This document shows, in pieces, positions 9,801-16,180 of a DNA stretch of 20,805 bases (position 1 is its first letter; every line of letters begins with the position of its first letter). A model generated the notes under the pieces. That model was not told where the DNA came from. It ran no database searches and was given only the letters and a program-made list of their open reading frames with translations. The translations under genes and the position numbers were made by a program. Origin of the DNA: a virus; the IMG/VR virus record IMGVR_UViG_3300036785_000724, positions 1 through 20,805 of that record, one strand, 5' to 3'.

Positions 9801-11531
9801 GGCGGCTGTCTGCGTTACCGTGCCGGCGAACGTGGCACCTGCCACGAGGGCGGCAGTGACCGGAACAGCCCGGACGGGCGTCGGCGTCAGTGTGGCGACG
9901 GCGGGCAGTGTTGCAGATGCAACTAATTCGGCTGTTGCGGTCGAGGTCAGTGTCGCAGCAGAAGCCAGCGTCGCAGTTGCTGGAACAACGCGGACAGGCG
10001 TCGATGTCAGGGTGGCCGCAGCAGCGAGCGTGGCGGTTGCCGCCGCTACTTGCGCAGCCGTGCCGGCGAACGTCGCAGCGGCATCGAACTCGGCGCCGTC
10101 GTCGTAGGAATTGCCTGTGGCAGTTTGCGGCGTGGCATCGGCGCCGAAGCTCGGAACCGCAGCCAGCGCGGCCGATGCGACGAGTTTGGCGTCAACGTCT
10201 GGGACAAAGCCAGCGGCAGCCGATAGCGTCGCGACTCCCGCAGCGGCTCGAACCGGCGTCGGCACCAAGGTTGCGCCCGCCGCGAGCGTCGCTGATACGA
10301 CCAGCTTCGCATCGGCATCCGAGACGAAGCCAGCCCCCGCCGCGAGCGTCGCGGTGCCGGGGACGGCCCGGACAGGCGTCGGAGTTAGAGCGGCGGCAGC
10401 CGCGAGCGTTGCCGCGCCCAGCAACTTCGCATCAGCGTCGCCGCTAAAGGTCGCCACGGCATCCGGATGCGTGGATGCGACCAAGATGGCATCGGCGTCG
10501 GCGCTAAAGCCGGCGTTGACATCGAACTCGGTGCCGCCGTCGTAATTCTGGCCACCGGCGCCTGCCTGCCTTGTCGGATCGGCACCGAAGGTCGGATTGA
10601 CATCGAGTTCGGCGCTTCGGGCGACGAGAATTGCCCTAGCAGTCGCAACGAACGTCGGATTAACGTCGAGTTCGGCTGGTTGGGCGGCAGCTATTACCGT
10701 AACGGCAGCGCCGGCTCCTGCCTGGGCATTCACCGAACAGCCGCACATCGGCATGTTGCCCGAGACGCCGGTGGTGGATGTCCAGGTGAGTGATGCTGTG
10801 CTGGGTGCCCGAGAGCCGGCGGACCCAAAGTTCAAGTTGTTATTGTAGATCGCGGCTGAACTGGTGGCGGTGAGCGCACTTACCGCCTGTGGAGTGGCGG
10901 ACATGCAGACCGAGAGATCGCCGACATCTCCAGTGATGGCGAGAGTGGTGGATGTTCCGCTTAGGTTGCTGGAATTGAAGTTGCCGAAGCAGTTGGCGAC
11001 TGACGATGTATCAGAGCCGGTGTAGGACTGCGCCGTGAGGGTAAAGTCGGCACTTGTCGTCCAGCTCGCAGCAAGTGTGTGGTTGCCTGTTGTCGGAGAG
11101 ACTAGACCGAACATCCAGATGTGGTCGTTTGTTCCGTCTACGTGTCCAATCAGCGTCATCAACTGATTGGTGCCGGTGCTGTCCCAGTGCAGCGATGGCG
11201 ATGTGATCGTCAGGTCTGTCGCCAGGAAGGCGATCATCGACGTGGCGCTGGCGCCAACCGTCAATGTCGTATTGGTGGCGGAGGCCCCCGTTCCGGCTGT
11301 GACCGTCGTGGCCGTGGCGTCTACGGCTACATTGCCACCGCCGCCACCGCCGCCCGCGCCGAAGGTCGGGTTGACATCGAGTTCGGCGCTTCGGGCAGAG
11401 AGAATTACCCGGGCGGTCGGGGTCAGTGTAGCGGCGGCCGAGAGCGTCGACCTGCCAAGAAGTTTGGCGCGTGCAGTGGGGGTTAGGTGGGGGGCCGGTG
11501 CCAGCGTGGCCCCCCCATTGAAGTTAGCCAC
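6891..11531 (-). CDS. Giant low-charge repeat protein with two SPRY-like domains (1546 aa)
   Basis: 1546 residues from a GTG at 11531 with GAGGGGA upstream; the stop at 6891 is followed after 4 bases by the adaptor-like gene. The order of parts is: residues 1-58, short repeats; 60-67, a Gly run; about 68-270, a beta-sandwich-like domain with paired Cys (MPMCGC near its end); 285-372, degenerate repeats with ELDVNPTF; 373-655, mostly regular 20-residue repeats; 656-849, first SPRY-like domain; 850-1043, more repeats; 1044-1237, second SPRY-like domain; 1238-1485, repeats; 1486-1546, RGAxIGx repeats. The repeats are Ala/Thr/Val/Pro-rich with very few charges, which suggests an extended fibrous shaft or beta-solenoid. 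No signal peptide or catalytic site is seen. A virion surface fibre is inferred from its place between a fibre-type protein and the adaptor. The SPRY-like domains are probable binding modules. Confidence 0.8.
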   Translation of the reverse strand: MANFNGGATLAPAPHLTPTARAKLLGRSTLSAAATLTPTARVILSARSAELDVNPTFGAGGGGGGGNVAVDATATTVTAGTGASATNTTLTVGASATSMIAFLATDLTITSPSLHWDSTGTNQLMTLIGHVDGTNDHIWMFGLVSPTTGNHTLAASWTTSADFTLTAQSYTGSDTSSVANCFGNFNSSNLSGTSTTLAITGDVGDLSVCMSATPQAVSALTATSSAAIYNNNLNFGSAGSRAPSTASLTWTSTTGVSGNMPMCGCSVNAQAGAGAAVTVIAAAQPAELDVNPTFVATARAILVARSAELDVNPTFGADPTRQAGAGGQNYDGGTEFDVNAGFSADADAILVASTHPDAVATFSGDADAKLLGAATLAAAAALTPTPVRAVPGTATLAAGAGFVSDADAKLVVSATLAAGATLVPTPVRAAAGVATLSAAAGFVPDVDAKLVASAALAAVPSFGADATPQTATGNSYDDGAEFDAAATFAGTAAQVAAATATLAAAATLTSTPVRVVPATATLASAATLTSTATAELVASATLPAVATLTPTPVRAVPVTAALVAGATFAGTVTQTAAASASLAAVATVTATPVREVPATATLAAAATFTGTVTQTSAASVAFPAAATLTPAATAKLLGTTALTPAATFTANPRVPAERWSATNKYSGLAVSGAGQITTRTTANDGVRGNDVGTLFVSTGAYYWELALTSLTTDDIYIGVAASSFDGTSNTVNIGNANDALGLYTWQGGAFYSTAAGDLSAYSAPNYVQGDVVRFAYNATTHLLWVAVNVGAWYPSGDPAAGTGGLPLFASNYAGGIAPAVSFNAQNNQVTAHFAQADWTYSAPTSFVELRSAASVSASTTLAVSAGFSALANQILRATAALAPAATLTPTATAKLVATGSLAATATLTSTPARAVPVTAMLPVTAGLTADPTVQTGGGGPISASATLTATAGFSASVTADLAAKATIAAAASLAASATAELNGAATIAAAAGLAANGTPQRPVTATLAASAGIAATARAKLAASTALAAAPTFAANPTLIPAPAEKWSTTNKYGALTVTDVGRTTTRTGANDGVRGCDIGTIFVSTRSYYWEIQIVTAAADNVTVGLANPSFDATAANSLANDVNALEWDTWQGNAGFATAAGDYTGIYPPLFVQGSVCRFAYNANVHKLWVAVNGGAWYPTGDPAAGTGGLTLFASIYAGGGVAPAVSLNNQNDQVTGHFGQTDWTYAAPAGFVQIASSISASATLAPTPTIAATPVVEARATATLAASATLAAAPDKGAGGRALLSAAGGLVATAGLQASAATVLTPAGGLRASPGVRAAAAATLAPAGGLTASVTARAVAAATLGAGASLVADPTVHTFKVPTTATLVPSPTLAATARLKARAAASLGASASLSADPTVRAIRIAANATLAPTATLVASPAQLFVAVTEMAARAALVADPTVYARQLYTFQAAAIFGPIAAFRADAQVRPAIVEIDVISPLSHGAEIAAGTVTDRGAKIGVPAFAARGATIGIGPGPGPRATIGLRDDDERGAKIGIRPLEKV
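6894..7076 (-). repeat. C-terminal RGAxIGx repeats of the giant protein
   Basis: The last 61 residues contain HGAEIAA, RGAKIGV, RGATIGI, RATIGL and RGAKIGI at intervals of 11-13 residues. They are unlike the 20-residue repeats upstream and carry most of the positive charge of the C-terminus. They may form a small beta-helical cap or an anchoring element. Confidence 0.7.
7821..8402 (-). repeat. SPRY-like domain, copy 2 (of two)
   Basis: Residues 1044-1237 of the giant protein. It has the same length (194 residues) and landmarks as copy 1, including the near-identical GAWYPxGDPAAGTGGL segment, so the two arose by duplication within the gene. The loops between landmarks differ most (for example after SFD), as would be expected for binding loops that have diverged. 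Confidence 0.75.
8985..9566 (-). repeat. SPRY-like domain, copy 1 (of two)
   Basis: Residues 656-849 of the giant protein. It shares with copy 2 the landmarks WSxTNKY, TRTxANDGVRG, STxxYYWE, TWQG, LWVAVNxGAWYP, GDPAAGTGGL and DWTYxAP. The YYWE plus IGVAxxSFD pattern is that of SPRY/B30.2-type beta-sandwich domains. The unit is 194 residues long. Confidence 0.75.
9576..10415 (-). repeat. Tandem 20-residue (60-base) repeats in the giant protein
   Basis: Residues 373-652 of the 1546-residue protein form about 14 units with the pattern ATLAAxATLTxTPVRxVPxT. Units ending TPVRxVPxT often alternate with units ending in xDADAKLVxS or GTVTQTAAAS. The 20-residue phase is kept exactly over most of the stretch, with one interruption around residues 470-490. 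More degenerate units of the same type fill residues 850-1043 and 1238-1485. Confidence 0.85.
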
Positions 11532-11580
11532 CTGCTGTTCCCCTCTGCCGCACTAGTTCAGGCGCGGCTACACCGGCAGA

Positions 11581-11976
11581 TCACCCCATGGTGGCGATGA
11601 TGGCCCCCGAAGCGAACAGCAGATAGTCGCCGACGCCCAAGCTGCGCGCGGTCGCCAGCAGGCCGAACAGCAGCATATTGCCGCCGGTCACGGCGCTGGT
11701 ATCCCACAGCTGAAGCCCGGAGAACTGCGCCGCGCCCGAGTTCGGCCCCATGGAGAAGGCAGTATTGCTCGTGCATGAGCCGCCCGCATTCCCTACGGCG
11801 AAGGCAACGGGCGCACGGTTCATGCCGCTGCCGGTCGCGAGCTCGGACGCCGCGGTCGGCGTCGGCGAGCCGAGCGACAGGCCGATCGCCCACGAGGTGG
11901 GGCGCGTTGGCGCGGTGGTGGTGGTGAGATACCAGTTGTTCAGCGAGTTGTAGAACGGCGATCCGACGGCAGCCAT
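11581..11976 (-). CDS. Small phage tail-fibre-type protein
   Basis: 131 residues from an ATG at 11976 with AGAGGAG 9 bases upstream. It follows a common small phage protein pattern: an N-terminal helix with a SLNNWYL segment, a LxLGxPTPTAASE segment, then QFSGLQLWDTSAVTGGNMLLFGLL and GVGDYLLFASG. This corresponds to the family motif in which HFGIFDA-SGGNLL is followed by a GD(x)2-3F segment, usually annotated as a tail fibre or virion protein. The protein is soluble and beta-rich. It lies directly upstream of the 1546-residue repeat protein and may be its partner or base. The precise role is unknown. Confidence 0.7.
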   Translation of the reverse strand: MAAVGSPFYNSLNNWYLTTTTAPTRPTSWAIGLSLGSPTPTAASELATGSGMNRAPVAFAVGNAGGSCTSNTAFSMGPNSGAAQFSGLQLWDTSAVTGGNMLLFGLLATARSLGVGDYLLFASGAIIATMG

Positions 11977-12017
11977 GGGCGTGTCTCCTCTTTACAAGGC
12001 GGTCTTACGGTCGATGC

Positions 12018-12106
12018 TGGCGCGAGGGGGAGGAGTCGAACCTCCCGATCACAATGGCACCCGCCAGGAAGTATCGCCGCGTCCGGCAACCTTTTCCGTG
12101 CCTCGC
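12018..12106 (-). tRNA. tRNA-like element (degenerate or unusual)
   Basis: The 146 bases between the 131-residue and 567-residue genes hold an 89-nt tRNA-like sequence. It has a perfect T arm (stem 12029-12033/12041-12045, loop TTCGACT) and an acceptor stem of 12100-12106 against 12022-12028 with six of seven pairs. A 3' GCCA is encoded at 12018-12021, and a TGGC/GCCA hairpin stands where a class II variable arm would be. The D arm pairs over only three bases, and I cannot build a clean seven-base anticodon loop. It may be a decayed phage tRNA or a tRNA mimic. No anticodon is assigned. I see no gene in the remaining bases of the gap. Confidence 0.4.
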
Positions 12107-12122
12107 ATGTCTCTCTGAGGCG

Positions 12123-13826
12123 CTACACAGCGAGCGCCCTGCGCGCTTCGTCAACGATATTTTCGACGGGAATGCTGCTGATGCAGCCGGCATAGGCGCC
12201 GTCAACCGGCGTCTTGCACGTTGAGATTGACGGGTGGAGCAGGTGGCATGGCCAGCACGGAATCGCGTCCTGATCCGGCGGGATCATGGACACGACATTC
12301 TTCCAGTGCTTCGTGATGTTCGTCGGCGAGGCGTGCGAATGCAGGATGATCTTCGGCACGTCTTCCATCGCCGCAGCCCACGCCAGGCCACTATCCGGTG
12401 CGATGAGCAAATCGACCGACTGCGCCATGGTGCATTGCCGCCGAATGCCCCACTCGAATTTGGGGTTGATCTTGGGTTCGATCAGCCTGCCATCCTGCTG
12501 CATGATTACGTCGTGCTTGCCGGGAATTGCGATCTGCACCCCGTCGATATCGCCGTTCTGCCGCTTGACGTGGTCGGCGATCGCCTGCGCCAGCTCACGG
12601 TCCGTCGGGCCGCCCATCAGGAATACCGTCGCATCCAACTCGCGGATCAGCCGCGAAATGAGCAGGCCGGAGTGCGGATAGACCTTGTCGACGCGCGTGC
12701 CCGAAACGTGCCAGCCAATGATCTTCTTGCCGCGGCCGAACTTCTGCCGCATCGCCTGCGCATCGGCCCGTTCCTCGTCCGTCGGAAAGAACAGCGGGTG
12801 GCCGAACTCCTCACGCACGCAGGTGAAGGCGTGGGCGACCTCCAGGTAGGAATACCGGCAGATCCAGCGCCGGGCCTCATCAGGGAGCTCGAAATAGGTC
12901 TGGTGCGGCTGAAACGCCTGAAACGCCTCCATGCTGTGCGAGAGGTGGACGGTGTGGGCATAGCCGTGGCGCCGGATGCGCCACCATTCTGACAGGTCGC
13001 CGGGGATGGGATGCTGGATCACCGACAGCTTGGCGATGGATGGATTGTTCTCGAAAACGACGTGATGCGGCGCGGCAGCGATCACCTCGACATTGTATTC
13101 CTCTGCCAGCAGCGGCAACGCGCTCGCCACCACGCAGTTGTCCCCGACGCCGCCGAACCGGCAGACCAGCGCCCAGGGCTTGTCCGGGTCATAGGTGACG
13201 GGCCGGATCGGCTTCGGCGCCGGCTTGGTGCCCTTCGGCATCAGGACCAAATAGCCTTCGTGCTGCAGCACTTTCTGGACCTGGTGCGTCTCGCCGACGG
13301 CTTCGGTGACGAAATCTATGGTCCGCTTGGGCGGGACGAGCGTGCGCAGCGGACCCTGGATGTTGCCGTGCTCGAACTCGTCGTCGAGGTAGATCCGCAG
13401 ATCGTCGGCAATGATCACGTCACGCCGGGCCGGCCGGTTCTCGGCGATGATGCGCAGTTCCTCGGCGAGCGGCAGCCGCACCTCGTCGTCCGGCTCGTCG
13501 TTGAATGGCCGCAGGCCGAAGTCGGCGCCGGGGAAGTGCGCATCTAACCAGAACAGGATCGGCTCGTCTTCCGGGATGGCGCGGCACTTTGCTAGGATGA
13601 AGTCGGCGGAAGCGCGGCATTCGATGTGGATGATCGGGTCCTCTGCGAACGCCTGCGCGACCTCTTCGGCCAGCTGACGCTCAATCTCGCAGGAACTGAT
13701 CGTCTCGAAGCCGAAGCGGGCGGCGTGCTCGATGCCGGCGCCTCTGCCCGTGCCGGTTTCGACGAAGTGCTTGATGCCGCAGGTGCCGATGATACGCGCA
13801 AGGTCGAACGTGGCGATGGAGCCCAT
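12123..13826 (-). CDS. Fusion: methyltransferase-like domain + GT9-like glycosyltransferase
   Basis: 567 residues; the ATG at 13826 overlaps the previous stop as TGATG. Residues 1-195 look like a class I SAM methyltransferase-type domain: FVETGTGRGAG (21-31) as the nucleotide loop, CEIE (46-49) as the acidic strand end, FWLDAHFPG (92-100) and IIADDLR (138-144). Residues 219-567 look like a GT9 (ADP-heptose-transferase-like) enzyme: VCRFGGVGDN (221-230), GWHVSGTRVDK (371-381), FLMGG (402-406) and APDSGLAWAAAM (476-487), which is the GT9 sugar-nucleotide motif. A Cys cluster (CWPCH, C537, C548) follows near the end. No membrane segment is present. It probably modifies a glycan or a virion protein with a sugar, and may methylate it. 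Donor, acceptor and the activity of the methyltransferase half are unknown. Confidence 0.75.
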   Translation of the reverse strand: MGSIATFDLARIIGTCGIKHFVETGTGRGAGIEHAARFGFETISSCEIERQLAEEVAQAFAEDPIIHIECRASADFILAKCRAIPEDEPILFWLDAHFPGADFGLRPFNDEPDDEVRLPLAEELRIIAENRPARRDVIIADDLRIYLDDEFEHGNIQGPLRTLVPPKRTIDFVTEAVGETHQVQKVLQHEGYLVLMPKGTKPAPKPIRPVTYDPDKPWALVCRFGGVGDNCVVASALPLLAEEYNVEVIAAAPHHVVFENNPSIAKLSVIQHPIPGDLSEWWRIRRHGYAHTVHLSHSMEAFQAFQPHQTYFELPDEARRWICRYSYLEVAHAFTCVREEFGHPLFFPTDEERADAQAMRQKFGRGKKIIGWHVSGTRVDKVYPHSGLLISRLIRELDATVFLMGGPTDRELAQAIADHVKRQNGDIDGVQIAIPGKHDVIMQQDGRLIEPKINPKFEWGIRRQCTMAQSVDLLIAPDSGLAWAAAMEDVPKIILHSHASPTNITKHWKNVVSMIPPDQDAIPCWPCHLLHPSISTCKTPVDGAYAGCISSIPVENIVDEARRALAV

Positions 13827-13981
13827 CAGCCCTGTCGCTCCTCATGCTTATCACACAGTTGCGGAAATGGCGGACGACTGTCCCACCACTGCCGCCATTG
13901 CTCACGTGACCAGCCGTTTAACGCTGCGCCGACTACCCAGGTAGCAACAATGATGCCGGCCATGATAAGCAGGAGTTTCAT
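13826..13981 (-). CDS. 51-residue single-helix membrane peptide
   Basis: The frame opens with ATG at 13981, overlapping the previous stop as ATGA, and its TGA shares one base with the next ATG (TGATG), so it is coupled on both sides. MKLLLIMAGIIVATWVVGAAL is one hydrophobic helix. It is followed by a Trp/Arg-rich segment (WSREQWRQWWDSR) and a charged tail ending DKHEERQG. It could be a small membrane anchor or a lysis-related peptide. I recognise no family. Its exact fit between two coupled genes is the main evidence that it is real. Confidence 0.65.
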   Translation of the reverse strand: MKLLLIMAGIIVATWVVGAALNGWSREQWRQWWDSRPPFPQLCDKHEERQG

Positions 13982-14265
13982 TTCAGCTCCTCATGCGCCC
14001 GCATCGCCCGGGCGAACGCCTCGTCCTTGCCGTACTTCTCGACATCGGCCGCCGTGACGTGGATCGGGTCGGCGGCCAAGTGGAACTGCGGTCCCATCGC
14101 TGCCTGTGGCTGCTGCTCGGCCAGCTGCGCGCGTCCGTCGGCGATCAGTGAGGCAACGTGCTCGGGGCTCTCGACATCGAGCCATTCCCCAGGGCTCGCG
14201 GTATGCGTCGTCTCGGGCGCATCAGGCAACGTGTATCCGAACTCCTGGAGCACGAGCATCCGCAT
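13978..14265 (-). CDS. Small hypothetical phage protein, 95 aa
   Basis: 95 residues; the ATG at 14265 overlaps the preceding stop as TGATG and its own stop overlaps the next gene as ATGA. The protein is acidic and soluble, with a segment PGEWLDVESPEHVASLIADGRAQ and a helical C-terminus (ADVEKYGKDEAFARAMRAHEELK). The EHVxxLIxxGxA pattern resembles small phage head-completion or accessory proteins, but I cannot name the family. No Cys, signal or membrane helix is present. Confidence 0.6.
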   Translation of the reverse strand: MRMLVLQEFGYTLPDAPETTHTASPGEWLDVESPEHVASLIADGRAQLAEQQPQAAMGPQFHLAADPIHVTAADVEKYGKDEAFARAMRAHEELK

Positions 14266-14471
14266 CAGCGATCATCCTTTCCCATCAACCCGCAGTAATA
14301 GTCATTCGGCCCTGCCTGCCGCCACGCCATGCACTGATTAGCGATGCAGCGCGTTTCCATGACGACTTGGCCTTCGTGTTGCGAGCCGGGAACGACTCTG
14401 TTGATGGCCGCGCCGTTCCAATAAGCTCTGGTGAAGGGGCACCATTTTAGGCGGGCTTCTCGCTCTGTCAT
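14265..14471 (-). CDS. Small Cys-rich phage protein (possible metal-binding), 68 aa
   Basis: 68 residues from an ATG at 14471 with an AGGTAG-like site upstream. It contains KWCPF, CIANQCMAWR and YYCGL. Four Cys in the pattern C-x(n)-C-x4-C-MAW-x(n)-C, with the WCPF and CMAWR words, match a small family common in phage genomes and likely to bind a metal or an iron-sulphur cluster. The function is unknown. It is coupled to the next gene by TGATG. Confidence 0.7.
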   Translation of the reverse strand: MTEREARLKWCPFTRAYWNGAAINRVVPGSQHEGQVVMETRCIANQCMAWRQAGPNDYYCGLMGKDDR

Positions 14472-14478
14472 TGCGCCG

Positions 14479-15123
14479 CTACCTGCCAGCGATGGTCGCT
14501 ATGTCAATCGAATGAAAATGCTTCACCACAAAGCGTGTATCGCACATAAAGCGGCAGCCAGCCTCGCGCGCTGTGTACTGAAAATACACGTCGTCGCTGA
14601 CCACGAGCATATGCGTGTCGGCATCGAACAACTCGACGAAGTAGGGACGCTTCAGCTGGCCGAACACACGGCGATGCACAAACCACGCACCACCGCCAAG
14701 CCGGTCCACCTCAAGGCGCTGCGGCACCTCTGGGTTGGCGATACCCTCGAACCCCTTATGAAAGCCGCCCCATCCCTGTTGCACGAGCGTCTTGCCGTTC
14801 TGGTGCATATGCGAGATCGGCCCAATACCATCGATCTCGTCGGGCAGGCCTTCTAGGATCTGGAACAGATCATTTGGCGGACAGATGTCGTTGTCCACAA
14901 TGCACACCCAGTCGAAGCCGGGATGGTCATTAAGGAAGGAATCTACCGCCATGTTCGCCGATGCTGCCGCGTTTGGTGCGTCGCAGACTATGCGAACCGC
15001 TACCCGGTGCCCATAGTTGTACTCTCCGCCGTGCAATCGGATGAGCCACATGCCAAGCATGGGATTCCACCACCCTTGCCGCTCCATGTGGCACCGGACT
15101 GCAACAACCACGCCGCCGCTCAT
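14479..15123 (-). CDS. GT-A fold glycosyltransferase (family 2-like)
   Basis: 214 residues from an ATG at 15123. A longer frame to 15261 would overlap the small exported-protein gene and adds an Arg-rich, unconvincing N-terminus. Visible motifs are a GT-A-type nucleotide-binding start (VAVRCHMERQGW), WVCIVDNDICPP with the DxD-type DND at residues 77-79 (metal/sugar-nucleotide binding), IGPISHMH, GGGAWFVHRRVF, SDDVYFQYTAREAG at 176-189 and KHFHSIDI at 201-208. This matches phage and bacterial family 2-like transferases. It probably adds a sugar to a virion protein or to a host surface glycan. With the GT9-like fusion it forms a glycan-modifying pair inside the virion gene block. Donor and acceptor are unknown. 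Confidence 0.8.
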   Translation of the reverse strand: MSGGVVVAVRCHMERQGWWNPMLGMWLIRLHGGEYNYGHRVAVRIVCDAPNAAASANMAVDSFLNDHPGFDWVCIVDNDICPPNDLFQILEGLPDEIDGIGPISHMHQNGKTLVQQGWGGFHKGFEGIANPEVPQRLEVDRLGGGAWFVHRRVFGQLKRPYFVELFDADTHMLVVSDDVYFQYTAREAGCRFMCDTRFVVKHFHSIDIATIAGR

Positions 15124-15133
15124 GTGGGCAAAC

Positions 15134-15283
15134 TCACGGACCAAGCCCTGATGGGAAGCCGTGCCGGGTGCTCGATATGATAGCCGACGGGCCGCCTTGC
15201 TTGGCCCCCAAATCCTGCTTTGGCCCGGCAAACGCCGGCGCCAGCGCCAGCACCGCCGCAATGATCAGCACCAGGCGGGTCAC
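15134..15283 (-). CDS. Small exported peptide, 49 aa
   Basis: The frame from GTG at 15283 overlaps the preceding stop as GTGA. It begins VTRLVLIIAAVLALAPAFAG, a short signal peptide with a likely cleavage after AFA. The rest, about 30 residues, is Gly/Ser/Pro-rich and ends SGLGP. AAGGA directly abuts the GTG, so the start at 15283 is uncertain; a GTG at 15271 is an alternative with better spacing. It follows another small exported protein, and the GT-A gene begins 10 bases after its stop. Function unknown. Confidence 0.55.
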   Translation of the reverse strand: MTRLVLIIAAVLALAPAFAGPKQDLGAKQGGPSAIISSTRHGFPSGLGP

Positions 15284-15672
15284 TCCTTATAACCCTCGCC
15301 CGCGAAGCCGTGGGCGCTATCGCTCGAGACCACCGACACCGGCAAGCCGCTCGGTGCGAGGTTGAAGCTGGCGCCAGCCGCGATGCAGATCAGAGATCCA
15401 GCGCTGACCGTGCCAGATGCGACGGCGCCCGACTCATTGATGCAAAGCGGTTGCGCCGATCCGGTCGGATTGAGCAGCCATCCGCCCGCGGCACGGTTGC
15501 CCGCATTCAGCGCTGTCACCGCAACGCCGCCGGTCGTCACACTCGCCACATCCAGCGGCACGATTATGACCGGCCCAGGCACAGTGACGGTCGCAGCGCT
15601 AGCCGGTACGACTTGTGCCAGCAGAAACCACGAGACAACCAGAGCAAGGCACGTCAGGATGATGCGGATCAT
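15280..15672 (-). CDS. Exported small protein with signal peptide, 130 aa
   Basis: 130 residues from an ATG at 15672 with AAGGA 7 bases upstream; the longer frame to 15723 would overlap the previous gene and lacks a site. The start MIRIILTCLALVVSWFLLAQ is a hydrophobic signal sequence with a likely cleavage after VPASA. The mature part is a small beta-rich domain with two Cys (PLCINES and SLICIAAG), probably a disulphide, and no charge clusters. It could be a periplasmic or envelope protein, or a virion decoration exported in the lysogen. No family recognised. Confidence 0.7.
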   Translation of the reverse strand: MIRIILTCLALVVSWFLLAQVVPASAATVTVPGPVIIVPLDVASVTTGGVAVTALNAGNRAAGGWLLNPTGSAQPLCINESGAVASGTVSAGSLICIAAGASFNLAPSGLPVSVVSSDSAHGFAGEGYKE

Positions 15673-15682
15673 GGGATGGTCC

Positions 15683-16180
15683 TTAGTAGTTCCGCCGGCG
15701 GCATTCCGTGGCCCATGCAGCACCCTTTGGATTGCGATCCTCCAGGATGCTTAAGCTGGTCGTCGGCGTGGTATAGCGGTCGATGACGTTGTTCGGTCGC
15801 TCGCTTTCCGGGTCCAGGATCTTGTTGTGCACGCTATCGGTCTTGGAGCGTAGAATGACCTCCAGCACCTTGCGCTTGATGGTCAGCACCTGCCCGACCG
15901 GAAGCCAACCCTGCTCGTGCCAGCGGCCATTGATGAAAATCTCGGCCCACTTCCCGTTGACGGAGAAGAATTGTGCGCCGGCCGCGTTCTTCTCCGCGCT
16001 CGGCTCCAACCGGATCACTACCGGCTCCTCCATCATCGCGAGGTCTGCGAGATAGTCGGCGTTCGCGATCCGCTCGCCGATCACCACGTCGCCGTCATAG
16101 GTGGAAGGATCGAGCACCGGCGGCTTCTGCTCGACCTTCTCCATCTGCTCGCTGTGCAGTTCGCCAATCTTCAAGGCCAT
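15683..16180 (-). CDS. Hypothetical phage protein, 165 aa
   Basis: 165 residues from an ATG at 16180 with GGAG 10 bases upstream. The sequence is soluble and charged: KIGELHSEQMEKVEQKPP at the start, then a small domain (EPVVIRLEPS, AQFFSVNGKWAEIFINGRWHEQ, PVGQVLTIKRKVLEVILRSKTDS) that looks beta-rich, and a basic C-terminus (ECRRRNY). It follows a 214-base spacer and may be the first gene of a separate expression unit. A role in virion structure or assembly is inferred only from position. Confidence 0.6.
   Translation of the reverse strand: MALKIGELHSEQMEKVEQKPPVLDPSTYDGDVVIGERIANADYLADLAMMEEPVVIRLEPSAEKNAAGAQFFSVNGKWAEIFINGRWHEQGWLPVGQVLTIKRKVLEVILRSKTDSVHNKILDPESERPNNVIDRYTTPTTSLSILEDRNPKGAAWATECRRRNY

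Noticed and set aside
6891-11531. CRISPR array or other DNA-level repeat locus
   Set aside because: The repeats lie in an open reading frame, keep codon phase and vary as protein repeats do, without constant repeats and unique spacers.
12018-12106. A normal tRNA with an assignable anticodon
   Set aside because: I could not build a seven-base anticodon loop with a five-base stem; it is reported only as tRNA-like.
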